This document shows positions 1 to 7,914 of a stretch of 64,000 bases of DNA, in pieces. The stretch is from CAWDZK01 sp963807005. Lineage in GTDB: Bacteria > Actinomycetota > Actinomycetes > JACCUZ01. The position numbers and the translations under genes were made by a program. The notes beneath the pieces were generated by a model. That model was not told where the DNA came from. It did not search any database and saw only the letters and a list, made by a program, of their open reading frames with translations. Within the stretch, counting starts at the first letter, position 1. Every line of letters starts with the position of its first letter. The stretch is taken from positions 186,001-250,000 of the forward strand of contig CAWDZK010000006.1 in assembly GCA_963807005.1 (NCBI GenBank). Reading direction: 5' to 3'.

Positions 1-2
1 TG

Positions 3-884
3 GTCCTCGGTGACGCCTCGGTGGCCGAGCGGCTGGTCGACCACCCGCAGGTACCGCTGGTCAGCGCCACCGGGTCGGTCCGGATGGGACGGGCAGTGGG
101 GCCGCGGGTGGCCGCACGGTTCGGGCAGAGCCTGCTCGAGCTCGGCGGCAACAACGCCACGGTCGTCACGGCGTCGGCCGACCTCGACCTCGCGGTCCGC
201 GGGATCGTCTTCGCCGGCGCGGGCACAGCCGGGCAGCGGTGCACCACCCTGCGGCGGCTCGTGGTCCACGAGTCGGTGGCCGACGACCTGCTGGACCGCG
301 TCGTCTCGGCGTACCGGCGGCTGCCGGTCGGGAACCCGTTCGACAGCGCCACCCTGGTCGGCCCGCTGGTCAACGAGAAGGCGCACGACGCACTGCAGGC
401 CGCCCTCGACGACGTGCGCGCCGCCGGCGGCGAGGTGCTCGTCGGCGGTGACCGGGTGCTCGCCGAGGTCGCGCCGGACGCCTACTACGTCGCGCCCGCG
501 GTGGCCCGGTCCCTGGACCAGGGCGAGGTCGTCCGGCGCGAGACGTTCGCCCCGCTGCTGCACGTGCTGACCTATGCGGACCTGGACGAGGCGATCGCCC
601 TGCAGAACGGCGTTCCGCAGGGGCTGTCGTCCTCGATCTTCACCGCCGACCAGGTCGAGGCCGAGCGCTTCCTGGCGGCCGACGGTGCCGACTGCGGCAT
701 CGTGAACGTCAACATCGGCACGTCGGGTGCGGAGATCGGCGGTGCCTTCGGGGGGCAGAAGGAGACCGGCGGCGGGCGCGAGTCCGGGTCGGACTCGTGG
801 AAGGCCTACATGCGCCGAGCCACGAACACGGTCAACTACAGCGGTGCACTGCCGCTGGCCCAGGGGGTCGACTTCTCGGTCTGA
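3..884 (+). CDS. ALDH7-family aldehyde dehydrogenase, 3' part (aminoadipate-semialdehyde / piperideine-6-carboxylate dehydrogenase)
   Basis: This is the C-terminal part of an NAD-dependent aldehyde dehydrogenase; the 5' end lies before the window and the frame is open from base 3. The segment has the general-base region ELGGNNA, the catalytic-cysteine region GTAGQRCTT and a C-terminal GGGRESGSDSWKAYMRR followed by NYS..LPLAQG. That tail is characteristic of the ALDH7 (antiquitin) family, whose bacterial members oxidise L-2-aminoadipate semialdehyde / piperideine-6-carboxylate in lysine catabolism. The family assignment is firm from the motifs. The substrate is inferred, because the usual lysine aminotransferase neighbour would be outside the window. 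It is not the PaaN or PaaZ-type dehydrogenase, although the paa genes are nearby. Confidence 0.85.
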   Translation, partial: VLGDASVAERLVDHPQVPLVSATGSVRMGRAVGPRVAARFGQSLLELGGNNATVVTASADLDLAVRGIVFAGAGTAGQRCTTLRRLVVHESVADDLLDRVVSAYRRLPVGNPFDSATLVGPLVNEKAHDALQAALDDVRAAGGEVLVGGDRVLAEVAPDAYYVAPAVARSLDQGEVVRRETFAPLLHVLTYADLDEAIALQNGVPQGLSSSIFTADQVEAERFLAADGADCGIVNVNIGTSGAEIGGAFGGQKETGGGRESGSDSWKAYMRRATNTVNYSGALPLAQGVDFSV

Positions 885-896
885 CCGGCGACCCGC

Positions 897-1337
897 TCAG
901 GATCGGCTGACGCCCCGCGAGACCGGTGCCGGCACTCCCGCCTTGAGCAGGCCGATCGGCGGCACGTCGCAGTACGACGCCGCGTAGTCGCCGGCGCGGA
1001 CCTGGAACCTCTCGTGCCAGAACCCGGGCATCGGCTCGGTACCGAACCAGGGCCGCCACGCCTCGGCGTGCCGTTCGCCCCGGGTGCGCGCCGCCCGGTC
1101 GAGGTGCTCCGCCGACCGCCAGTACTGCACGGTCACGCCGCGCCGGCCCCCGTGCCGGTGGTGCCCGAGCAGGCCGGTCCGAGCGTCCTTCTCCAGCTCT
1201 TCGAGGACCCGGGCCAGGCGGGCGAGGCGCCGGCGCACACGGCGCGCGGCGATCGGGTCGGTCGGCGAGGCGCCGAGCAGCAGGACCACGAAGGCGCCGT
1301 CGACATGAGCGGTCCAGGGGCCGTCCAGGTCGTTCAC
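897..1337 (-). CDS. DUF4188 domain-containing protein
   Basis: A 146-residue protein of the DUF4188 family, distantly related to small heme or flavin monooxygenases but without an established function. Visible family features are an N-terminal beta-strand region (AHVDGAFVVLLLG), a central VQYWRSAEHLDRAAR segment and a C-terminal WHERFQVRAGDYAASYCDVPPIGL segment. The frame is open further upstream. I chose the GTG at 1337 because a GGAGG-type ribosome site lies just before it and the family similarity begins there. It converges on the ALDH7 gene and has no operon partner. Confidence 0.7.
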   Translation of the reverse strand: MNDLDGPWTAHVDGAFVVLLLGASPTDPIAARRVRRRLARLARVLEELEKDARTGLLGHHRHGGRRGVTVQYWRSAEHLDRAARTRGERHAEAWRPWFGTEPMPGFWHERFQVRAGDYAASYCDVPPIGLLKAGVPAPVSRGVSRS

Positions 1338-1550
1338 GGGGTCTCCCACCTCCGACCCGTCCGGGCATGTTGGCCCGACGGTAGCCCCGGTCAGGACGGG
1401 ACCAACAGGTGCGAAAGGACCGGTTCCCGCCCCTCCCGACCGACCCGGGGGGGTGCTCATCCACTGGATACCGCGAGATGGCGGTAACAGGAGCGTCACG
1501 AGTGGGCATCAGTTCTGCGCGTCAGGGACCAAGGTACCGCGGATCGGCGG

Positions 1551-1586
1551 TAGTTTCCGCGGCACCCGACACCGAGGGAGTGGAGC
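1551..1586 (+). promoter_or_regulatory. Probable -10 and ribosome site of the substrate-binding protein gene
   Basis: TAGTTT at 1551-1556 fits the TANNNT -10 pattern used widely in this window, and GAGGGAGTGG at 1575-1584 serves as the ribosome site before the ATG at 1587. The rest of the 1338-1550 gap holds no gene that I can support. Confidence 0.45.
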
Positions 1587-3350
1587 ATGACGCGAACGAC
1601 CAGAACGGCCCGAGGACTGGCCCTGGTGGCCGCCGTGGCACTGTCCGTGGCTGCCTGCGGCGGTGGGAGCGGCGGCGGGGGTACGCCCGGGGCCGCCGGC
1701 TCCGGCGAGCCGGTGGACGGGGGGACGCTGACCTTCCTCACCTTGCAGGACCAGCTCCAGCACCTCGACCCGCAGCGCAACTACACCGGCGAGGACCTGG
1801 CGTTCGCCAGCGGGTACCTGCAGCGCACGCTGACGGCGTACAAGTACAGCCCGGACGGCACGCTGGCGACCGAGCTGACCCCGGACCTCGCCACCGACAC
1901 CGGGCAGGCCTCGGACGGCGCGAAGACCTGGACGTTCACGCTCAAGGACGGCGTGACGTTCGAGGACGGCTCGCCGATCACGTGCGCCGACGTGAAGTAC
2001 GGCGTCTCGCGCACCTTCGCGACCGACATCATCACCGACGGCCCGACCTACGCGATCTCGATGCTCGACGTCCCCACCGACAAGGACGGGAACTCCGTCT
2101 ACAAGGGTCCCTATGCGACCAAGGGCAACGACACCGCCGCCTTCGACAAGGCGGTCGAGTGCACGGACGACAAGACCGTGGTGTTCCACCTGAAGGCGCC
2201 GGTCGGCGACTTCAACTACACCGTCACGCTGCTGTCGTTCAGCCCGGTGCCCAAGGCCTCGGACACCGGCGAGCGGTACGACGACAACCCGGTGTCCAGC
2301 GGTCCGTACAAGATCGAGAGCTACGACAAGGGCAGCCAGCTCACGCTGGTCCGCAACGAGAACTGGTCGAAGGAGACCGACGACTACCGCGGCGCGCACC
2401 CGGACAAGATCGTGGTGAAGTTCGGCCTCGAGACCCAGGTCATCGACCAGCGGCTGATCCAGGACTCGGGTGAGGACCAGAAGGCGCTCACCTTCGGTGA
2501 CACCATCGACCCGTCCAACCTGTCGACGGTGTTCGGCTCCGACCGCTTCGCGAGCCGGCGCACGAACGAGCTGGACCCGTTCGTGCGGTACATCGCGGTG
2601 AACACCCAGAAGGTGCCCAACCTGGACCAGCGCAAGGCGATCGCCGTCGCGCTCGACCGGGCGCAGCTGCGCACGGTGGCAGGCGGTGAGTTCGCGGGCG
2701 ACCTCGCCGACGGTGTGGTCAAGCCGAACCTGCCGGCCGACTATGCGCCGTCAGGGATGTGGGACTCGCTGCTGGGCCAGAAGGTGCCGGACACCGGCGA
2801 CCCGGAGGCGGCGAAGGCGCTGATCGCGCAGTCCGGTGAGCCGATGAAGACCCTGCAGTACGACTACCCGCAGACCCCGGCCAACGACAAGGGGGCCGCG
2901 GCCCTGGTCGGCTCGCTCGGCAAGGCGGGGATCAAGGTGCGCCCCAACCCGATCGAGGCCGGGCAGTTCTACGGCATCGTCCTCGACCCGGCCAAGGAGG
3001 GCGACCTCGTCCTCGCCGGGTGGGGACCGGACTGGTCGAACGCCTCGACGGTCATCCCGGAGCTGTTCACCCCGACCGGCGGTTTCGACCTCTCGCACGG
3101 CAACGACAAGGCCTTCAACCAGAAGGCGGCCGACGCGAAGGCGATGACGGACCGGGCGGCCCAGGCCGAGGTGTGGAAGGAGCTCAACAAGGAGGCGATG
3201 GCCCAGGTGTGGGTCATCCCCACCAGGTTCGGGCGGGACCAGCGGGTGATCGGCTCCAAGGTGGGGTCGGGCTCGGGCAAGGACGGCCAGATGTACCTCT
3301 GGGCGCCCTTCGGGTCCTGGCCGTACGGCGACCTCTACGTGCGGTCCTGA
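1587..3350 (+). CDS. ABC transporter family 5 substrate-binding lipoprotein (peptide/nickel type)
   Basis: A 587-residue exported lipoprotein: positively charged N-terminus, hydrophobic stretch and lipobox VAAC with Cys24 as the predicted lipidation site, then a Gly/Ser linker. The mature part is a family 5 (SBP_bac_5, DppA/OppA-like) solute receptor, shown by GGTLTFLT near the mature N-terminus, the domain I segment DGAKTWTFTLKDGVTFEDGSP and SSGPYKIESYDKG. It would bind oligopeptides or related solutes outside the membrane. No permease or ATPase gene is adjacent: the next gene is convergent and the previous one is divergent. It is therefore an orphan receptor that must use a transporter encoded elsewhere. 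The ligand cannot be told from sequence. Confidence 0.88.
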   Translation: MTRTTRTARGLALVAAVALSVAACGGGSGGGGTPGAAGSGEPVDGGTLTFLTLQDQLQHLDPQRNYTGEDLAFASGYLQRTLTAYKYSPDGTLATELTPDLATDTGQASDGAKTWTFTLKDGVTFEDGSPITCADVKYGVSRTFATDIITDGPTYAISMLDVPTDKDGNSVYKGPYATKGNDTAAFDKAVECTDDKTVVFHLKAPVGDFNYTVTLLSFSPVPKASDTGERYDDNPVSSGPYKIESYDKGSQLTLVRNENWSKETDDYRGAHPDKIVVKFGLETQVIDQRLIQDSGEDQKALTFGDTIDPSNLSTVFGSDRFASRRTNELDPFVRYIAVNTQKVPNLDQRKAIAVALDRAQLRTVAGGEFAGDLADGVVKPNLPADYAPSGMWDSLLGQKVPDTGDPEAAKALIAQSGEPMKTLQYDYPQTPANDKGAAALVGSLGKAGIKVRPNPIEAGQFYGIVLDPAKEGDLVLAGWGPDWSNASTVIPELFTPTGGFDLSHGNDKAFNQKAADAKAMTDRAAQAEVWKELNKEAMAQVWVIPTRFGRDQRVIGSKVGSGSGKDGQMYLWAPFGSWPYGDLYVRS

Positions 3351-3360
3351 CGGCTCGCCC

Positions 3361-3433
3361 GGTACCCGTCCGCCGCCCTGGCCCGGCGGACGGGCACCGG
3401 GGAGGGGCAGGGGCGTGCCAGCCCCTGCCCCTC
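3361..3433. terminator. Tandem hairpins between convergent genes (bidirectional terminator)
   Basis: Two consecutive stem-loops lie between the convergent substrate-binding protein and MarR genes. The first has arms 3361-3375 and 3384-3398 (15 bp with one mismatch, 8-nt loop). The second has perfect 13-bp arms 3402-3414 and 3421-3433 (6-nt loop). Neither is followed by a clear T-run, as is common in high-GC actinobacteria. Confidence 0.65.
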
Positions 3434-3468
3434 GGTAGGTCGCGGTCGGGGCAGGGTGCGGCGCCGGG

Positions 3469-3960
3469 TCACCAGGGGCCGGTGGTGAGCGAGCCGCGGC
3501 CGGCGGGCCCGGCGCCGCCGCCGTCGCTCACCAGGGCGATCGCCGTGGCGCGCAGCCGGTCCAGCTCGGCCGCCAGGGTGCCGTCGACGTCGTGCCCGGC
3601 CCGGGCCAGGAGCCGCTGCACGGCCCGCCCGGCCGCGGCGGACGTCTTGACCACGTCCTGGGCCGCCGAGGTCGTGCGCAGCAGGTGCGACCGGCCGTCC
3701 TGCGGGTGCGGGATGCGCTCCACCAGGCCGGCCCGGACCAGCTCGTTGATCCGGTTCCGCAGCGTCGTGGACGGGACCCCCATCACCGCCTGCAGGTCCG
3801 AGGGGGTGACCGGCTGGTGCCGGTGCAGCACCATCAGCGTGCCGCTCTGGAACGCGGGGACGCCTCGCCGCTCCAGCTCCTGGTCGAACAGCTGGCTGAC
3901 CCACGCGTTGGTGATCGCGAGCTCGAGCGCGAAGGGCAGCCGGGGGCTGCGGGAGGCCAT
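3469..3960 (-). CDS. MarR-family transcriptional regulator
   Basis: A 163-residue winged-helix regulator. The HTH runs through VTPSDLQAVMGVPSTTLRNRINELVRAGLVERIPHPQDGR, followed by the wing and a C-terminal dimerisation helix. It lies 44 bp downstream of the thiolase gene on the same strand. A good -10 element, TAGCAT (3972 to 3967), stands exactly 6 nt before the ATG, suggesting its own leaderless promoter. Position next to the phenylacetate genes makes it a candidate paa regulator sensing an aromatic ligand or CoA ester, but no ligand is shown by the sequence. The C-terminal GGGAGPAGRG tail looks disordered. Confidence 0.85.
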   Translation of the reverse strand: MASRSPRLPFALELAITNAWVSQLFDQELERRGVPAFQSGTLMVLHRHQPVTPSDLQAVMGVPSTTLRNRINELVRAGLVERIPHPQDGRSHLLRTTSAAQDVVKTSAAAGRAVQRLLARAGHDVDGTLAAELDRLRATAIALVSDGGGAGPAGRGSLTTGPW

Positions 3961-4004
3961 GCGCCGATGCTACGGGTCGACAACGCGCGGTTCCGGCAGG
4001 CCGC

Positions 4005-5216
4005 TCAGCGCTCGAGCAGCACGGCGACACCCTGGCCGACCCCGATGCACATGGTCGCAACCGCCCGTCGCTGGTCGCGGTGCGCCAGCTCGTGTGCGGC
4101 GGTGAGGACCAGCCGCGCCCCGCTCATGCCGAGCGGGTGACCGAGAGCGATCGCGCCGCCGTTCGGGTTGACGTGCTCGGCGTCGTCGGGCAGACCGAGG
4201 TCGCGCAGCACCGCGAGGGCCTGGGCGGCGAACGCCTCGTTGAGCTCGACCAGGTCGAGCTCGCCGACCGTGAGGCCGGTGCGCTCCAGCAGCCGCCGGG
4301 TCGCCGGGACCGGTCCGAGTCCCATGACGCGTGGGGGTACGCCGGCGGTGGCGGCGCCGGTGACCCGGGCCAGCGGTGTCAGGCCGTACCGCTCGACCGC
4401 GCGGCCGGACGCGACCAGCAGAGCGGCGGCGCCGTCGTTGATGCCGGAGGAGTTGCCCGCGGTGACGCTGCCACCGTCGCGGAACGCCGCGCGCAGGCCA
4501 CCCAGTGCCGCCAGCGTCGTCGGCCGCGGGTGCTCGTCGGTGTCCACCACGGTCCCCTCGCCGCGCCGGGCGGGGACGGTGACCGCGACGATCTCCTCCG
4601 CCAGGCGACCCGAGGCCTGCGCCTTCGCGGTCCGCTCCTGGGACCGCAGGGCGAAGGCGTCCTGGTCGGCGCGGGAGATGCTGCGCTCCTCGGCGACGTT
4701 CTCGGCGGTCTGGCCCATCGAGTCGGTCCCGTAGAGCCGCTCCATCACCGGGTTGACGAACCTCCACCCGAGCGTCGTGTCGTGCATGGTCACGTCGCGG
4801 CCGTACGGCGCCGTGGCCTTGCTCATGACGAACGGTGCCCGGCTCATGCTCTCGACGCCGCCCGCGACCACGAGGTCGGCCTCACCGGCCCGCACCGCAC
4901 GTGCGGCGATCGCGACCGCGTCGGCGCCCGAGCCGCACAGTCGGTTCACCGTGCTGCCGGACACCGTGTCGGGCAGGCCGGCCAGCAGCAGGGCCATCCT
5001 GGCGACGTTGCGGTTGTCCTCGCCCGCCTGGTTGGCGCAGCCGAGGACGACGTCGTCGACGGCGGACCAGTCGACCGAGGGCAGCCGGTGCGTCAGCTCC
5101 CGCAGGACGTGGGCGGCGAGGTCGTCGGGCCGGACGGCCGCCAGTGCGCCGCCGTACCGCCCGACGGGGGTGCGCACCCCGTCGACGAGGAACGCCTCGC
5201 CCGGTGAGGTGGTCAT
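4005..5216 (-). CDS. paaJ: 3-oxoadipyl-CoA / acetyl-CoA C-acyltransferase (thiolase)
   Basis: A 403-residue thiolase. The acyl-accepting cysteine is Cys94 in NRLCGSGADA, and the C-terminal catalytic histidine and cysteine are in GGAIALGHPLGMSG and TMCIGVGQG. NEAFAAQ and the GPVPATRRLL segment match the PcaF/PaaJ group, which cleaves 3-oxoadipyl-CoA to succinyl-CoA and acetyl-CoA in the last step of phenylacetate (and beta-ketoadipate) breakdown. Its ATG overlaps the stop of the PaaI gene by 4 bp, so the two are co-transcribed and probably translationally coupled. Specificity is inferred from this context; a general beta-ketothiolase remains possible. Confidence 0.85.
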   Translation of the reverse strand: MTTSPGEAFLVDGVRTPVGRYGGALAAVRPDDLAAHVLRELTHRLPSVDWSAVDDVVLGCANQAGEDNRNVARMALLLAGLPDTVSGSTVNRLCGSGADAVAIAARAVRAGEADLVVAGGVESMSRAPFVMSKATAPYGRDVTMHDTTLGWRFVNPVMERLYGTDSMGQTAENVAEERSISRADQDAFALRSQERTAKAQASGRLAEEIVAVTVPARRGEGTVVDTDEHPRPTTLAALGGLRAAFRDGGSVTAGNSSGINDGAAALLVASGRAVERYGLTPLARVTGAATAGVPPRVMGLGPVPATRRLLERTGLTVGELDLVELNEAFAAQALAVLRDLGLPDDAEHVNPNGGAIALGHPLGMSGARLVLTAAHELAHRDQRRAVATMCIGVGQGVAVLLER

Positions 5217-5662
5217 GCCTCTCCCTCCAGCGGCACCAGGGTGCCGGCGATCGTCCGGCTGCGCCCGCGCAGCTCGGCCACCACCGTGCCGTCGGCGCGG
5301 CGGACCGACACGTCGTAGATGCCGCTGCGACCGGCGCGGTGTCGTTCCTCGGCCACCGCGGTGAGCTCGTCGCCGGCACGGACGGGGGCGACGAACGCGA
5401 TGTCGCAGCCGGCCGCGACGGTGCTGCGCCCGTAGCTGTTGCAGGCGAGCGCGAAGGCGGTGTCGGCGAGCAGGAAGACGTAGCCCCCGTGCGCGATGTC
5501 ATGGCCGTTGACCATGTCCGGCCGGACCGTCATGGCGGCGGTGGCCCGCCCGGGGGCGACCTCGACCAGGCTCACCCCCGCGGCGGCAGACGCCTTGTCG
5601 TCGGCGAGCATCGCCTGCGCGCTCCGCCGGGCGATCTCGTCCGGGTCGGTCAGTGGCGGCAC
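5213..5662 (-). CDS. paaI: Hydroxyphenylacetyl-CoA thioesterase PaaI (hotdog fold)
   Basis: About 149 residues from the preferred GTG at 5662. The hotdog thioesterase core is visible in VRPDMVNGHDIAHGGYVFLLADTAFALACNS, with the family's HGG active-site stretch. PaaI hydrolyses ring-hydroxylated phenylacetyl-CoA and dead-end CoA esters, releasing CoA during phenylacetate breakdown. The reading frame stays open to a GTG at 5728, but that start falls in the inverted repeat and would add a Gly/Arg/Pro-rich, unconserved leader. A -10 element TAGGGT (5675 to 5670) is 7 nt before the GTG at 5662, supporting a leaderless start there. It overlaps paaJ by 4 bp and is divergent from paaA. Confidence 0.85.
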   Translation of the reverse strand: MPPLTDPDEIARRSAQAMLADDKASAAAGVSLVEVAPGRATAAMTVRPDMVNGHDIAHGGYVFLLADTAFALACNSYGRSTVAAGCDIAFVAPVRAGDELTAVAEERHRAGRSGIYDVSVRRADGTVVAELRGRSRTIAGTLVPLEGEA

Positions 5663-5719
5663 GGCGGCCACCCTAGGTGGGCCGCCCGGGCGGCGCCGGG
5701 GCGGTCCCCCGTGACCGAG

Positions 5720-5761
5720 ATGTGACACACGACGCGCCGCTGCGATGGACGTGTGTCACAT
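5720..5761. promoter_or_regulatory. Inverted-repeat operator between paaI and paaA
   Basis: Perfect 12-bp arms ATGTGACACACG (5720-5731) and CGTGTGTCACAT (5750-5761) are separated by 18 bp, with centres 30 bp (about three helical turns) apart. The right arm lies between the proposed -35 and -10 of paaA, a repressor-like position. The left arm is upstream of the paaI promoter. The binding protein is unknown; the nearby MarR protein or a TetR-type PaaR encoded elsewhere are candidates. Confidence 0.7.
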
Positions 5762-5774
5762 CGGTGCCTAGACT
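5746..5774 (+). promoter_or_regulatory. paaABCDE promoter
   Basis: TGGACG at 5746-5751 and TAGACT at 5769-5774 are separated by exactly 17 bp. The GTG of paaA follows the -10 by 6 nt, so the mRNA is predicted to be leaderless or nearly so. The right arm of the inverted repeat fills the spacer. Confidence 0.6.
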
Positions 5775-5780
5775 CGGAGG

Positions 5781-6758
5781 GTGGACGACACCCTGACCAG
5801 CGCAGGCGCGGCGGACGAGACCGCCCGGCAGCGCGAGTTCGACGCGCTGATCGCGGCAGACGAGCGGATCGAGCCGCGGGACTGGATGCCCGAGGGCTAC
5901 CGCAAGACGCTGATCCGCCAGATCGCCCAGCACGCGCACTCCGAGATCATCGGCATGCAGCCCGAGGGCAACTGGCTGACCCGGGCGCCGAGCCTGCGCC
6001 GCAAGGCGATCCTGCTCGCCAAGGTCCAGGACGAGGCGGGGCACGGGCTCTACCTCTACTCCGCCGCCGAGACGCTCGGCATCGACCGGGCCGAGCTGCT
6101 CGACCTGCTGCACGCCGGCCGCCAGCGGTACTCCTCGATCTTCAACTACCCGACCCTCACCTGGGCGGACATGGGTGCCATCGGCTGGCTCGTCGACGGC
6201 GCCGCGATCGTCAACCAGGTGCCGATCTGCCGGTGCTCCTACGGCCCGTACGCGCGGGCCATGGTGCGGATCTGCAAGGAGGAGTCGTTCCACCAGCGGC
6301 AGGGCTTCGAGATCCTGAACACGCTCTCGCACGGCACTCCCGCCCAGAAGGAGATGGCCCAGGACGCGGTCGACCGCTGGTGGTGGCCGTCGCTGATGAT
6401 GTTCGGGCCGCCGGACGACGAGTCGCCGAACTCCGCCCAGTCGATGGCGTGGGGCATCAAGCGGTTCAGCAACGACGAGCTCCGGCAGAAGTTCGTCGAC
6501 ATGACGGTGCCGCAGGCCGAGGTGCTCGGGCTCACGCTGCCCGACCCGGACCTGCGCTTCGACGAGGAGACCGGGCAGCACGTGTTCGGCCCGATCGACT
6601 GGTCGGAGTTCTTCGCCGTGCTCAAGGGCGACGGCCCGTGCAACCAACAACGCATCGAGCACCGGCGCAGGGCCCACGAGGAGGGTGCCTGGGTGCGCGA
6701 GGCCGCCACGGCGTACGCCGCGAAGCGGGCCGCCAGGCCGACGGCCGGTGCCGCGTGA
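5781..6758 (+). CDS. paaA: 1,2-phenylacetyl-CoA epoxidase, catalytic subunit PaaA
   Basis: A 325-residue ferritin-like diiron monooxygenase subunit. Iron-ligand motifs are visible in KVQDEAGHGLYLY and CKEESFHQRQG. The protein is collinear with PaaA along its whole length, including the MQPEGNWLTRAPSL and NYPTLTWADMGAIGWLVDGAAI segments. With PaaB, PaaC and PaaE it epoxidises the ring of phenylacetyl-CoA in the cytoplasm. It starts with GTG 6 nt after a -10 element, so it is probably leaderless. It opens the paaABCDE operon; each following gene overlaps its predecessor by 3-4 bp. Confidence 0.97.
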   Translation: MDDTLTSAGAADETARQREFDALIAADERIEPRDWMPEGYRKTLIRQIAQHAHSEIIGMQPEGNWLTRAPSLRRKAILLAKVQDEAGHGLYLYSAAETLGIDRAELLDLLHAGRQRYSSIFNYPTLTWADMGAIGWLVDGAAIVNQVPICRCSYGPYARAMVRICKEESFHQRQGFEILNTLSHGTPAQKEMAQDAVDRWWWPSLMMFGPPDDESPNSAQSMAWGIKRFSNDELRQKFVDMTVPQAEVLGLTLPDPDLRFDEETGQHVFGPIDWSEFFAVLKGDGPCNQQRIEHRRRAHEEGAWVREAATAYAAKRAARPTAGAA

Positions 6759-7126
6759 GCGAGTCGCTCACCGCGGCGGGCGGCCACGGCGCGGTGCCGA
6801 CCGCAGGGGTTCCCGCCGGCCACCAGGACGAGACCCCCGCCTCCCGCGCGGACTGGCCGCTCTGGGAGGTGTTCGTCCGGTCCCGTCGCGGGCTGAACCA
6901 CCAGCACGTCGGCAGCCTGCACGCACCGGACGCCGCGATGGCGCTGCGCAACGCCCGCGACATCTACACCCGCCGCTCCGAGGGCGTCTCGCTCTGGGTG
7001 GTCCCGGCCGCGGCGATCGTGGCGTCCAGCCCGGACGAGAAGGACTCGTTCTTCGACCCGGCAGGGGACAAGGCCTACCGGCACCCCACGTTCTACGAGA
7101 TCCCGGCCGAGGTGCAGCACCTGTGA
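6755..7126 (+). CDS. paaB: 1,2-phenylacetyl-CoA epoxidase subunit PaaB
   Basis: A 123-residue PaaB protein. The conserved core WPLWEVFVRSRRGLNHQHVGSLHA...MALRNARDIYTRRSEGVSLWVVP runs from about residue 33, ending in YRHPTFYEIP. PaaB is a small structural subunit of the epoxidase that mediates assembly of the PaaA/PaaC complex. The GTG start overlaps the paaA stop (GTGA), and no other start lies between it and the core. This gives an N-terminal extension of about 30 Ala/Gly/Pro-rich residues compared with typical PaaB of about 95 residues. Translation is probably coupled to paaA. Confidence 0.95.
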   Translation: MSESLTAAGGHGAVPTAGVPAGHQDETPASRADWPLWEVFVRSRRGLNHQHVGSLHAPDAAMALRNARDIYTRRSEGVSLWVVPAAAIVASSPDEKDSFFDPAGDKAYRHPTFYEIPAEVQHL

Positions 7127-7914
7127 ACCCCGCATCGTCGGCTCTCGACGGCCCGCCGGGGCTGCCGGCCCTCGCGACCTATGCCCTGCGCCTCGGCGAC
7201 GACGCGCTCGTCCTCTCGCACCGGCTCGCCGAGTGGGTGACCTACGCGCCGCAGCTCGAGGAGGACGTCGCCCTCGGCAACATCGGCCTGGACCTGTTGG
7301 GCCAGGCACGCACCCTGCTGGGCTACGCCGGTGACGTCGAGGGCGCCGGCCGCACCGAGGACGACCTCGCCTACCTGCGCGACGAGCGCCAGTTCCTCAA
7401 CGTGCACCTGGTGGAGCTGCCCAACGAGGACTTCGCCGTGTCGATGGCGCGGCAGCTCTTCTTCTCGACCTACCAGCTGGCCCTGTACGAGGCGCTGACC
7501 GCAAGTGCCGACGAGACGCTGTCGGGGGTGGCGGGCAAGGCGGTCAAGGAGGTCGACTACCACCGCGACCACGCCACCCAGTGGGTTCTGCGACTCGGTG
7601 ACGGCACCGCCGAGTCGCACCACCGGATGCAGGCCGCGGTCGAGCGGGTCTGGCCGTACGTCGACGAGCTGTTCGGCACCGACGAGCTGGAGCAGCGACT
7701 GGTGGCAGACGGCATCGCGGTCGACGCCCCGGGGCTGCGCGCCGGCTGGGACGCCTACGTCGGCGGCGTGCTGGCCGAGGCGACCCTGACCCGGCCCGAG
7801 GCAGTGCGCACCCCTCCCGGCGGCGGCCGTCGCGGCATCCACACCGAGGCGCTGGGCTTCCTGCTGGCCGAGATGCAGCACCTGCACCGCGCCCACCCCG
7901 GAGCGACCTGGTGA
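7123..7914 (+). CDS. paaC: 1,2-phenylacetyl-CoA epoxidase structural subunit PaaC
   Basis: A 263-residue PaaC: ferritin-like fold related to PaaA, but acting as the structural partner in the PaaAC heterodimer. Family segments include LALATYALRLGDDALVLSHRL-like helix 1, EEDVALGNIGLDLLGQAR and VKEVDYHRDHATQWVLRLGDGT. The GTG start overlaps the stop of paaB by 4 bp (GTGA). The end overlaps paaD in the same way. Confidence 0.96.
   Translation: MNPASSALDGPPGLPALATYALRLGDDALVLSHRLAEWVTYAPQLEEDVALGNIGLDLLGQARTLLGYAGDVEGAGRTEDDLAYLRDERQFLNVHLVELPNEDFAVSMARQLFFSTYQLALYEALTASADETLSGVAGKAVKEVDYHRDHATQWVLRLGDGTAESHHRMQAAVERVWPYVDELFGTDELEQRLVADGIAVDAPGLRAGWDAYVGGVLAEATLTRPEAVRTPPGGGRRGIHTEALGFLLAEMQHLHRAHPGATW

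Noticed and set aside
3..884. PaaN/PaaZ-type dehydrogenase, because of the nearby paa genes
   Set aside because: The C-terminal SWKAYMRR...NYS..LPLAQG motif is specific to ALDH7.
5663..5728. Longer PaaI start at 5728
   Set aside because: It would lie within the operator and add an unconserved Gly/Arg/Pro leader; the -10 element at 5670-5675 is inside the extended gene.
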